Shown piece by piece: positions 8,887 through 16,341 of a DNA stretch of 64,000 bases. Made by a program: the position numbers and the translations under genes. This stretch comes from Candidatus Desulfofervidus auxilii (GTDB lineage: Bacteria; Desulfobacterota; Desulfofervidia; Desulfofervidales; Desulfofervidaceae). The first letter of the stretch is position 1, and each line of letters starts with the position of its first letter. The notes below the pieces were generated by a model. That model had not been told where the DNA came from and made no database searches. It saw only the letters and a list, made by a program, of their open reading frames with translations. The stretch lies in assembly GCF_001577525.1 (NCBI RefSeq), contig NZ_CP013015.1, positions 2,282,656 through 2,346,655 on the forward strand, written 5' to 3'.

Positions 8887-9004
8887 CCAACCTATTTATA
8901 GCTTAGCAGATTGCTCCGTTAAGCCATCAAGACCAAGCCCTTCAGGGTGGCTTTCGCCAGTCTTGATGGCACTTCGCAATCTGCTTTTTAAAAACTAGAG
9001 TTGG
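8887..9004. repeat. Long imperfect palindrome E1 (attC-like shape)
   Basis: Nested arms pair in order: CCAACC (8887-8892) with GTTGG (9000-9004); AGCAGATTGC (8905-8914) with GCAATCTGCT (8976-8985); GCCATCAAGAC (8923-8933) with GTCTTGATGGC (8960-8970). Unpaired bases between the arms interrupt the stem. No coding sequence is visible. The same plan recurs in E2. Confidence 0.65.
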
Positions 9005-9006
9005 TT

Positions 9007-9032
9007 GAAAGGAAAAAAAGTTTTTTTCTTTC
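9007..9032. repeat. Short A/T palindrome between E1 and E2
   Basis: GAAAGg-A7 is followed by one g and then T7-CTTTC. This near-perfect hairpin with a one-base loop is ended by a U-run, so it could also act as a terminator. Confidence 0.5.
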
Positions 9033-9035
9033 TCG

Positions 9036-9160
9036 CCAACCTTAATTTTCAGGAGCACGCTGCAAAGCGCTGTCAAAGCCGTAAGCCCAAAGGGTGCGGA
9101 GTGAAACGGAGCAGCTTTGACAGCAAGCGAAGCAGCGTGCTAAACTAGAAAACAGGTTGG
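9036..9160. repeat. Long imperfect palindrome E2 (attC-like shape)
   Basis: Arms are CCAACC (9036-9041) with GGTTGG (9155-9160), AGCACGCTGC (9054-9063) with GCAGCGTGCT (9132-9141), and GCTGTCAAAGC (9069-9079) with GCTTTGACAGC (9114-9124). The right box GTTGGGT fits the integron consensus GTTRRRY; the left box does not fit exactly. It lies about 150 bp before the HD-STAND gene. Confidence 0.65.
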
Positions 9161-9314
9161 GTAAAGGGAATATGCATCTGACTTTTTCAACAGCCTGCAA
9201 AGACACAACCCATCTATCCGAAAACCTTTGGCCATTTACTTAAGTGAGGGCTGTGGTAAATTCAGAAAGGAAGTGGTAAACTTAAAGCGCCCTGGTAAAG
9301 GTCAGGAGGCGACA

Positions 9315-9791
9315 TTGGGCTTCATGGAAGGATGGAAAGAGAGTTTTGAGAAATTCAATCTTCCTTCTTCGTGGGGAAGTCCAAAAGCAGATCTGTGGCG
9401 CATAGAAAAAGAAATTGATGAAAAAATGGCAAATGTTATAGCGCCGAGGGAGTTTCCTGACCTTGGCTTTTGGTACTACAATAGGCATGATATAGACCAC
9501 ATCAAGCGAGTCATTGGCTATCTCTATGAGATTCTAAAAACGAGAAAAATTAAATTAAGGCCTCATGAGCAATATCTCCTTTATCTGGCCGCCTATGGTC
9601 ACGATCTTGGCATGACTATTTGGAACGATTTACTGAAAGAGGCTTACGAGAGGGCGTTGGGCAGGAAGATAGATACATCTCTTATGCGAAAGACCCACGG
9701 TGTAGCTAGTGGTAATATAATAGAGGACATTTTAAAACCTTTGGGATGCCCCCAAATTTTGGACACTGTTAGTGTTAGGGGGTCGTTATAA
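9315..9791 (+). CDS. 5' part of the interrupted HD/STAND NTPase gene (HD_CE-like domain)
   Basis: This is the N-terminal piece of the gene split by the IS3 insertion; genuine host sequence ends at codon TGC 9747-9749 and the rest is IS-derived. It shows an HD-superfamily start: RHDIDH, then a helix-rich segment and YGHDLG, the paired metal-binding HD. The further histidine (SYHCGE) and aspartate (RIADTMDAGE) lie in the 3' part. HD proteins are phosphohydrolases, often on nucleotides. An AGGAGG at 9304-9309 favours TTG 9315 as start; ATG 9324 is the alternative. As it stands the product is truncated and lacks part of the active site. Confidence 0.6.
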   Translation: MGFMEGWKESFEKFNLPSSWGSPKADLWRIEKEIDEKMANVIAPREFPDLGFWYYNRHDIDHIKRVIGYLYEILKTRKIKLRPHEQYLLYLAAYGHDLGMTIWNDLLKEAYERALGRKIDTSLMRKTHGVASGNIIEDILKPLGCPQILDTVSVRGSL

Positions 9792-9837
9792 CGACCCCCT
9801 AACTTGGACATCACCAATGTTAGGGTTAAAGAATCTT

Positions 9838-10668
9838 TTATTCTCTGCCTTTTTCCCATATTTCCTTTGGTGTTTTGTATCCAAGTGCACTGTGTAATCT
9901 GCAAGTGTTGTAATCCTCTATCCAGTTGTTTATCTTTTCCCTTGCCTCAAAAATATCACTAAATATCTCTCTATTCAAGCATTCAAGGCGCAAAAGCTTG
10001 TGAAAGCTTTCCATATGACCATTATTAAATGGCTGTCCAGGTGGTATCACTTCCTCTTCTATATTCCATCTATGTATAAGTGCCTTGAAATGTTTTGATT
10101 TAAATTCAGGCCCATCGTCACGTCTTATCATTTTGGGAGGCCCGTATAGTCTAAAAAGTTCTTCAAGATGCTCAGATACAACTTTACCACTAATACTAAA
10201 GCCAACCACAGGCTCAAATGCCCTCCTGGAATAAACATCTATTACATTGAACACTCTAAAAGCCCTTCCATTTTCGAGACTGTCATGGATAAAATCCATT
10301 GCCAAAATTTCTCCGGCATAGGTAGCAGGAGCAGGATTGAATTCTTTTTGCCTTGTCTTATGCCGCCTCTTGCTCTTAAAGAAACCATATCTATTAAATC
10401 CCTCTTCTTTCCAAATCCGATAAACCTTTTTGTGATTTACATTAAAACCCTCTTTCTTAAGAAGCACAGTAATTTTTTTGTAACCATAAGTTTTATAAAT
10501 CATGGCTAATTGCCTTATCCTTTCCCGTAAAATCTTATCTTTAGAAAATTTAGTTGTTTTATAATAAAAGGTTGAACGAGAAATCTCTAATCTCTTAAGT
10601 ATCACACTTAAAGAAATACCTTTAGGAGAAATCTGTTTACTTATGCTATGTATTCTTTTAGCTAACAT
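9838..10668 (-). CDS. IS3-family transposase OrfB (DDE integrase)
   Basis: Catalytic half of the transposase. An N-terminal HTH_21-type segment (about residues 25-85) is followed by the rve integrase core. Its DDE residues are in LAMDFIHD, RRDDGPEF and GHMESFHK. At 276 residues it is full length and undamaged, so the element may be active. Translation probably also occurs as an OrfAB fusion: its frame is -1 relative to orfA and is open back to the A8-C slippery run at 10691-10699. Confidence 0.93.
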   Translation of the reverse strand: MLAKRIHSISKQISPKGISLSVILKRLEISRSTFYYKTTKFSKDKILRERIRQLAMIYKTYGYKKITVLLKKEGFNVNHKKVYRIWKEEGFNRYGFFKSKRRHKTRQKEFNPAPATYAGEILAMDFIHDSLENGRAFRVFNVIDVYSRRAFEPVVGFSISGKVVSEHLEELFRLYGPPKMIRRDDGPEFKSKHFKALIHRWNIEEEVIPPGQPFNNGHMESFHKLLRLECLNREIFSDIFEAREKINNWIEDYNTCRLHSALGYKTPKEIWEKGRE

Positions 10669-10684
10669 GTGTTTTTCCTCTAGG

Positions 10685-10954
10685 TTAGAAGTTTTTTTTA
10701 ATAAGTTCTGTTAGTGTTTGTATTTCTAATTCTTTTTCAGCTAAAAGTCTTTTAAGTCTTGCATTTTCTTCCTCAAGAGCTTTGAGTCGTTTGGCTTCAG
10801 AAGCAGAAAAACCCTTGTATTTTTGTCTCCAGCGATAGATAGTTTGTTCTACTATTCCATATTTTCTAGCGACAAACGCCACAGAGTTACCTGGAGTTTC
10901 AGCTTCAGCCAAGATACGAATGATTTGGTCAATACTAAATCTATTTTTCTTCAT
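10685..10954 (-). CDS. IS3-family transposase OrfA (HTH_8 type)
   Basis: DNA-binding half of the transposase. MKKNRFS begins an 89-residue protein with a helix-turn-helix (SVAFVARKYGIVEQTIYRW) followed by a leucine-zipper-like coiled coil (ALEEENARLKRLLAEKEL). I chose ATG 10954 rather than an upstream TTG inside the terminal repeat. The gene ends in AAAAAAAAC TTC TAA, a plausible programmed -1 frameshift site for making OrfAB. Confidence 0.88.
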   Translation of the reverse strand: MKKNRFSIDQIIRILAEAETPGNSVAFVARKYGIVEQTIYRWRQKYKGFSASEAKRLKALEEENARLKRLLAEKELEIQTLTELIKKNF

Positions 10955-10994
10955 AGCCGCTCCCCTTAATCCTAACATTTTACATGTCCAAAAA

Positions 10995-13900
10995 ATGGGG
11001 AGCAATCCACCTTATATTAAAAATCCTGAGGCTCTTGGAGTGATAAGAGAGATTGTAAGTTATCACTGTGGGGAGATAGAAAACATAGAAGATCTCACCA
11101 AGGAGAGGATAATTGATGGTAAAAAAATTCGAATTGGTTTGCTCATTGCCCTTTTAAGGATTGCTGATACTATGGATGCTGGTGAGCAGAGGTTACCCGA
11201 TGAGGAGATTATAGCAACTTCTCTTGCCCTTTCCTCTACCTGTGAGCCATTTCAAGGTCAGTTTGAACACTATATGAGAAGAAAGATTATAGAATCATGT
11301 CACTATGAGAAGGAAGGGATTGTCCTCAGAGTCAGAAGGAGATTTTGTAACTTTGAGGTTAAAAGTCCAGCAGGTAAAAAGGGAAAGTCTATCTGTGTTA
11401 CAGGTAAGGATGCCTTCTTGGGTGTGTTGGAGGAGTTTGGTAAAGAACTTGGTTCACCTGAAAATTTAGATGAGCTGGAAGAAAAATTTCCTGATTTAGC
11501 ATGGGATAAGCTTGAAGATGTGTGGAAAAAGCAAACGTCCAATAGATTGCTAGAAAAATACAAGCTTAAAATCCCATGGATAGTTGACTTTTTTGGACAT
11601 CCTTATGGGGCAATTCCAGTTAATTGGGAATCAAAAGCTGAAAAGAAACGGAAAGGATATGATAAAGACCCACATTCTATTGAAACTCTTCTTGCTAAGC
11701 GAGGTATAATAAAACCTCCTATTAAATCCCTTATGCTAATAAAAGAAGCTTTAGCGGCACAGGATATTAAGCCAGACCCCTTTAGACCAGGCCGTCTTTT
11801 CTGGCCAGACATAGAGGGACTTTTAAAAAGAGATGAAATAGACAAGATTCTCAGATGTTTTACTAAGAATAATGTTGTGCTTTTGGAGGGTTATCCAGCA
11901 AGTGGAAAGTCATCCATAGCCTGCCGACTTGGTTATGAATTAGTGAAAGAAGGTAAATGGGTCTATTATGGAAATTTAACCACCAGGGTAGGGCTAAATT
12001 GCCAGCCTAAGGAACTGCCAGGTAAGCTTCGTGAGGAAGTAGAAGAGGTTAAAGCGGAGGTTTTCATTATCATTGAAGATATTCATCACATGCTTAAAGA
12101 ATTCGATAGATTAAATCCTATCGCTAATCAGAAGAATATAAAACTTCTTCTCACCTCAAGACCTCTAAAACAGTATGATATAGAGGAATACTTCGGCCAT
12201 CATGAAGGAAGGAGTCTTTACTTTCAGTGGATTGTCCCTGAAAACAAAATTGAGTTGAAGACAGACAAAGATGTGGTGGAAAAGATTTTGAGGGAAGCAG
12301 GAAGTTCTTTTAGCAATTTAGACCCTATATTAGAGACAATTGGAAAAGATCAGCCCAATCTCCTCCTTCTCTCTTTTCTGATTCAGGCCTCTAAGGAAGA
12401 AAGAAAGCAGACTGATGAAATCAAAGAAGAAGAAATCAGGAAATCGGTGATAGACCATCTGAATGGATTAAAAAAAAGCGCCTGTAAGACTTCTCAGGAG
12501 CGAAAGGCATTTAGAGACCTAATTGGCACGCTGTCTGTCCTCTCCGAATTTGAGGTGCCGATGGAAAGGAGATTTATAGATGGGGGAGCTGTTGGTAATC
12601 TCTTAGAGAGACTTGAAAAGAAAAAGGAGATCCTTTCTCTTAAGGGAAGAATTTTTGACCAGGAATATTACCTTCTTCCCCACTCTCGACTTGCTTCTCT
12701 TTATAGAGATGTTTGCCTTGATGAAGAGAAGAGGAGAGAGGTTCTTAAAGATTATATCATTCAAGGAGATTTTTTTGGCACATTGATAAGCCGGCTGGCA
12801 TTTGAGGCAGGAAGTTTGCTTAAAGGCCTCATCAAAGACTCAAGAAGAGAGTTCATTAAAAGAGACCTTTCTCAGGCCAGCATTAAAGAGATAGGATATT
12901 TCCTTGGGGTTATCGCCTGGGCTGATAAAGAGCTAGCAAAAGAGATAGCAAGGGTACACAGTGATATCCTAAGGCAAAAGGATCTCTCTCAGGCCAGCAT
13001 TAAAGAGATAGTATATTTCCTTGAGGGAATCGCCTGGGCTGATGAAGAGCTAGCAAAAGAGATAGCAAGTGTACACAGTGATACCCTAAGGCAAAGGATC
13101 TCTCAGGCCAGCATTAAAGAGATAGGATATTTCCTTTGGGGTATCGCCCGGGCTGATAAAGAGCTAGCAAAAGAGATAGCAAGTGTACACAGTGATACCC
13201 TAAGGCAAAAGGATCTCTCTCAGGCCAGCATTAAAGAGATAGGATATTTCCTTATGGGTATCGCCCGGGCTGATGAAGAGCTAGCAAAAGAGATAGCAAG
13301 TGTACACAGTGATATCCTAAGGCAAAAGGATCTCTCTCAGGCCGGTATTGAAGAGATAGGATATTTCCTTTGGGGAATCGCCTGGGCTGATGAAGAGCTA
13401 GCAAAAGAGATAGCAAGTGTACACAGTGATATCCTAAAGCAAAAGGATCTCTCTCAGGCCAGTATTAAAGAGATAATAGATTTCCTTGAGGGTATCGCCC
13501 GGGCTGATAAAGAGCTAGCAAAAGAGATAGCAAGTGTACACAGTGATATCCTAAGGCAAAAGGATCTCTCTCAGGCCAGTATTAAAGAGATAGGAAAGTT
13601 CCTTGAGGGTATCGCCCGGGCTGATAAAGAGCTAGCAAAAGAGATAGCAAGTGTACACAGTGATACCCTAAGGCAAAAGGATCTCTCTCAGGCCAGCATT
13701 AAAGAGATAGGAAAGTTCCTTGAGGTTATCGCCTGGGCTGATAAAGAGCTAGCAAAAGAAATAGCAAGCATGCACAGTGATATCCTAAGGCAAAGGATCT
13801 CTCAGGCCAGCATTAAAGAGATAGGATATTTCCTTATGGTTATCGCCTGGGCTGATGAAGAGCTAGCAAAAGAAATAGCAAGTGAGCACAGTGATACCCT

Positions 13901-14201
13901 AAGGCAAAAGGATCTTTCTCAGGCCGGTATTGAAGAGATAGGATATTTCCTTTGGGGTATCGCCCGGGCTGATAAAGAGCTAGCAAAAGAGATAGCAAGG
14001 GTGCACGAAAAAATATTGAAAAAGAAACTGTCTGAGGAGAAAAATTATAACGCTAGGGGGTTCTTTATATGGGTGATCAATGCGTACATCGATCCCGTCA
14101 TGGTCAAGAGGCTAGAAAAACAATATCGGGGCGAGAGGATGTATTCTTTTAAGAAGGTTTTAATATCAATTAAAAACACCCTTTTCCATCCACCTTTTTA
14201 G
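10995..14201 (+). CDS. 3' part of the interrupted HD/STAND NTPase gene with tandem repeats
   Basis: This fragment has an in-frame ATG at 10995 that lies within the right end of the IS, so the insertion could supply a new start for a 1,068-residue product lacking the first HD residues. It carries the end of the HD domain (SYHCGE; RIADTMDAGE), the NTPase core (Walker A GYPASGKSS, Walker B IIIEDIH) and the ten repeats. No Shine-Dalgarno sequence is obvious before 10995. Whether it is expressed is unknown. Confidence 0.65.
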   Translation: MGSNPPYIKNPEALGVIREIVSYHCGEIENIEDLTKERIIDGKKIRIGLLIALLRIADTMDAGEQRLPDEEIIATSLALSSTCEPFQGQFEHYMRRKIIESCHYEKEGIVLRVRRRFCNFEVKSPAGKKGKSICVTGKDAFLGVLEEFGKELGSPENLDELEEKFPDLAWDKLEDVWKKQTSNRLLEKYKLKIPWIVDFFGHPYGAIPVNWESKAEKKRKGYDKDPHSIETLLAKRGIIKPPIKSLMLIKEALAAQDIKPDPFRPGRLFWPDIEGLLKRDEIDKILRCFTKNNVVLLEGYPASGKSSIACRLGYELVKEGKWVYYGNLTTRVGLNCQPKELPGKLREEVEEVKAEVFIIIEDIHHMLKEFDRLNPIANQKNIKLLLTSRPLKQYDIEEYFGHHEGRSLYFQWIVPENKIELKTDKDVVEKILREAGSSFSNLDPILETIGKDQPNLLLLSFLIQASKEERKQTDEIKEEEIRKSVIDHLNGLKKSACKTSQERKAFRDLIGTLSVLSEFEVPMERRFIDGGAVGNLLERLEKKKEILSLKGRIFDQEYYLLPHSRLASLYRDVCLDEEKRREVLKDYIIQGDFFGTLISRLAFEAGSLLKGLIKDSRREFIKRDLSQASIKEIGYFLGVIAWADKELAKEIARVHSDILRQKDLSQASIKEIVYFLEGIAWADEELAKEIASVHSDTLRQRISQASIKEIGYFLWGIARADKELAKEIASVHSDTLRQKDLSQASIKEIGYFLMGIARADEELAKEIASVHSDILRQKDLSQAGIEEIGYFLWGIAWADEELAKEIASVHSDILKQKDLSQASIKEIIDFLEGIARADKELAKEIASVHSDILRQKDLSQASIKEIGKFLEGIARADKELAKEIASVHSDTLRQKDLSQASIKEIGKFLEVIAWADKELAKEIASMHSDILRQRISQASIKEIGYFLMVIAWADEELAKEIASEHSDTLRQKDLSQAGIEEIGYFLWGIARADKELAKEIARVHEKILKKKLSEEKNYNARGFFIWVINAYIDPVMVKRLEKQYRGERMYSFKKVLISIKNTLFHPPF
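12864..14027 (+). repeat. Ten tandem 117-bp coding repeats (39 residues each)
   Basis: Consecutive units start DLSQASIKEIGYFL and end ELAKEIASVHSDILRQK. Units 3 and 9 are joined by RISQAS instead of KDLSQAS and so are one codon shorter. Total length is exactly 388 codons. The DNA of the units is nearly identical. Variation is concentrated at a few positions: G/V/I and Y/K/D before FL, then W/E/M/G, W/R in IAxAD, and K/E. The units are predicted to form helical hairpins, as in HEAT/TPR-like solenoids. The last unit diverges (VHEKILKKK), as is usual for a terminal cap. Confidence 0.92.
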
Positions 14202-14337
14202 AAACATTATTGGAAGTAGACCGTACCAGAACCATAATAAATCGCAGCCCGGAGATTACTGATAAAAAACATTGCAATCACTGCTAAATTAGCATAAATA
14301 AAAATTAGGGGTCCACCTCAGTAGGCTTGTATGTAAT

Positions 14338-14641
14338 TTCTATCAAGCACAGCATGTACTCTGTTTTTAAGAGAAGTCCTTACTTTTACAAAGGCTATTC
14401 TAAACCTTAGAAGATTTCTCTAGTTTCAAAACCAGGCATATAAGCCTTTGGGATAAGACCTGAACGAAGTAGATGAGCAAGTATTGCTTCATCTACAAAA
14501 GGAGAAATTTCATCATAAAAATAAACCCAATTAAAAGTAGCTTCCATAACTGCTTTGGGAACGTTTTAACGTTTAAACGTTTTTATCCATAATAGTTGAA
14601 ACAAAATACTTTTTATGAAGATCAATTCCCATATAATACAT
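14338..14641 (-). pseudogene. IS110-family transposase remnant A
   Basis: ATG 14641 follows an AAGGAGGGG ribosome site and begins MYYMGIDLHKKYF, the RuvC-like DEDD start of IS110 transposases, with the first catalytic aspartate. Later AVMEATFNW is readable, but the frame is broken. Compared with copy C, a segment between two gatgagcaag direct repeats is deleted, joining VDEAILAH directly to LLRSGL. The C-terminal domain is missing, so it is non-functional. Confidence 0.8.
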
Positions 14642-14669
14642 ACTTGCCCCTCCTTCTTTGCTAAAAATC

Positions 14670-14709
14670 CCTGCCTGCCCCTGCCCGACGGCAGGCGGGG
14701 ACAGGCAGG
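14670..14709. repeat. GC-rich palindromic mini-element, copy 2
   Basis: CCTGCCTGCCCCTGCC facing GGCAGGCGGGGACAGGCAGG. It sits in the non-coding left end of IS110 remnant A, between the transposase start and the conserved 120-bp repeat. This suggests it inserted there. Confidence 0.7.
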
Positions 14710-14746
14710 CCATACTACCAGAGGTGCACAACTTTTTCATGTTACC

Positions 14747-14866
14747 ATACTGTGCGTAAAGTCGGTTACTATATTTGTAGGTTTTCTTTTAAAGTTATTA
14801 CTGTTTTGAAGAGCTTACCTTATCTTTCTTCTCGGAAAGCTTTTAAAAATTGTGGGGAAAGTCCTG
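14747..14866 (-). repeat. IS110 left-end non-coding repeat, copy A (candidate bridge-RNA region)
   Basis: About 120 bp from atactgtgcgtaaag to gaaagtcctg. It is conserved with 38984-39093 (inverted) and 56149-56264. It lies upstream of the transposase start of remnant A, where IS110-group elements encode their bridge RNA. It has no reading frame and contains the short inverted words gaaagctttt and aaagtt. Confidence 0.65.
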
Positions 14867-14970
14867 ATAGGCAAATAAAAAATTCTAATTGTTAAGCAGT
14901 AAAAAACTTGTTTAAAAGGTGCAATTTTGAATAAGAGAAAAATAACCTTAAAGTATCCCTAATCTAAATA

Positions 14971-15144
14971 TTAGCCCGCCTTTTTCCTTTGCATTATCAC
15001 AGGAGGAACAATTAAAAGGGCGGTAGCAATTTCTCCAATGAGAACCGCTATCCAAGATTCAGTAAAGTGCCAAATCACCCCACCTGTAACTATAAACACA
15101 ATACCAAAAACAATCAAAATTCCTATAATCCGCTGTATTGGCAT
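14971..15144 (-). CDS. 57-residue two-helix membrane protein at the end of the dsr operon
   Basis: The product starts MPIQRIIGIL and ends MQRKKAG. Two hydrophobic segments (about residues 6-24 and 31-50) are followed by a positive C-terminus, so an inner-membrane hairpin is likely. It begins 27 bases after the stop of dsrP in the same direction, so it is probably the last gene of the dsr operon. I recognise no family; it could be a small accessory subunit of the Dsr membrane complex. Confidence 0.6.
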   Translation of the reverse strand: MPIQRIIGILIVFGIVFIVTGGVIWHFTESWIAVLIGEIATALLIVPPVIMQRKKAG

Positions 15145-15171
15145 ATTAATTCCTCACAAAAATTCCTTAAC

Positions 15172-16329
15172 TTACGCCTCTATTTCTTCATTAACTGAGA
15201 CAGCTATTTTATAAAGAATGGTTACCACTAAAAAGCCTGTGGCCCATACCCCTAAAGTAATTAGTGCCTCAGGTACTGTAGGCCAATACTCAGTTATTTC
15301 TTCCAAAGGATTAGGCACAAAACCACCAGTAACCAAACCAAGACCTTTGTCTATCCAGGTAGTAATTATCAATAATACACAACAAAAGGCCAATGAACCT
15401 TCATTTCTGCGTATACTAGGAATGACCAAAAGGATGCAAACTATAAACATTCCTATCATAGAGACCCACATCCAGGGCACCAACTTCCCATGTCCTTCTA
15501 ATCCAACAAATAGATATTTAAAGTGATTCATATGCCCTGGTATCTGACTGTAGAAAACAGTAAAAACCTCAAACAAGAAGAAACAAAAATTGATGATAAT
15601 GCAATAAGTAATGATCTTAGCTAAAGTCTGAATTGCCTCTCTCCCTGGGTCAAATTTACTATATTTTCTTATAATAAGAGCCAGTAACACTATAAATGAA
15701 GGACCAGCCGCAAAGGCGGAGGCAAGAAAACGAGGAGCCATGATAGCAGTAAGCCAAAAATGCCTTCCAGGCAGACCCGAATAAAGAAATGCAGTTACAA
15801 TATGAATACAAGGTGCCCATACTACAGAGAAAACAGCCAAAACTTTTACCCATTTGGCAGGTTCCATGTGAAAACGCTCTGCCTCTAAGGCCGCCCAACC
15901 TACTACCACATTCAAAAAAAGATATACATTCAAAACAATCATATCCCAGAATAAAATAGAATTAGGAGTAGGATGTAATAATACATTAAAAAGACGCATG
16001 GGTTTTCCAAGGTCCACAATAATAAATAAAAGGCACATAATGATAGCAGCTATGGCCATAAACTCTCCTAAAACAACAATCCTAGCAAATTTCTTGTAAT
16101 TATGAAGGTAGCAAGGTAAAGCTATCATTACACCTCCAGCCGCCACGCCAACCAGATAGGTGAATTGGGCAATGTAAAAACCCCAAGAGACATCCCTACT
16201 CATGCCCGTAATCTTTAACCCTACCTTTAACTGCCAGAGATAACAAATAGCACCTACTCCTACAATAGCAGCCAAAATGGCTACTACTGTCCAGTACTTC
16301 CGCCCTCCAACTAATGCCTTTTCAAACAT
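15172..16329 (-). CDS. dsrP: DsrP, NrfD-like quinone-interacting membrane subunit
   Basis: Integral membrane subunit of the DsrMKJOP complex, which couples the menaquinone pool to sulfite reduction in sulfate reducers. The 385-residue protein has about ten hydrophobic segments and NrfD/PsrC-type features, and no cofactor motif, as expected. It is followed by a small membrane gene and preceded 12 bases upstream by dsrO. Identity is secured by the M-K-J-O-P order. Confidence 0.95.
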   Translation of the reverse strand: MFEKALVGGRKYWTVVAILAAIVGVGAICYLWQLKVGLKITGMSRDVSWGFYIAQFTYLVGVAAGGVMIALPCYLHNYKKFARIVVLGEFMAIAAIIMCLLFIIVDLGKPMRLFNVLLHPTPNSILFWDMIVLNVYLFLNVVVGWAALEAERFHMEPAKWVKVLAVFSVVWAPCIHIVTAFLYSGLPGRHFWLTAIMAPRFLASAFAAGPSFIVLLALIIRKYSKFDPGREAIQTLAKIITYCIIINFCFFLFEVFTVFYSQIPGHMNHFKYLFVGLEGHGKLVPWMWVSMIGMFIVCILLVIPSIRRNEGSLAFCCVLLIITTWIDKGLGLVTGGFVPNPLEEITEYWPTVPEALITLGVWATGFLVVTILYKIAVSVNEEIEA

Positions 16330-16341
16330 AGCGCTACCTCA

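Larger units (their letters stand above)
9750..11001 (-). mobile_element. Complete IS3-family insertion sequence
   Basis: The element is 1,252 bp. Imperfect terminal inverted repeats begin CCCCAAATTTTGGACA on the left and, read from the right end inward, CCCCATTTTTTGGACAT. The dinucleotide GC lies at both junctions (9748-9749 and 11002-11003; extended, TGC versus AGC). The two minus-strand transposase frames orfA and orfB are intact. It sits inside the HD/STAND gene. Confidence 0.88.
9315..14201 (+). pseudogene. Reconstructed HD-domain + STAND-type NTPase + 10-repeat protein, interrupted by an IS3 element
   Basis: Removing 9750-11003 (the IS plus one copy of a GC dinucleotide) rejoins TGC to AAT in frame. 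This gives about 1,210 residues. Order of parts: HD_CE-like phosphohydrolase domain; linker; P-loop NTPase with Walker A GYPASGKSS (11889-11915), Walker B VFIIIEDIH (12061 region) and an LLLTSRPL sensor segment; helical region; ten 39-residue repeats; short C-terminal tail. Both halves keep clean reading frames, so the insertion looks recent. The layout (effector-like domain, STAND-like NTPase, repeat sensor) matches known bacterial immune STAND proteins, but that role is inference. I know of no named family with these exact repeats. Confidence 0.7.

Noticed and set aside
8887-9160. Calling E1 and E2 true integron attC sites
   Set aside because: Only E2's right box fits GTTRRRY; the left boxes do not fit RYYYAAC, and there is no compact cassette gene between them. 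They are kept as palindromes of unknown role.
12864-14027. Ten evenly spaced repeats that might be a CRISPR array or minisatellite
   Set aside because: The units are contiguous, 114-117 bp, in one open frame, with third-position and conservative changes and no spacers. They are protein repeats.
14615-14809. 64-codon plus-strand frame
   Set aside because: It spans the IS110 left end and the palindromic element; no protein similarity.
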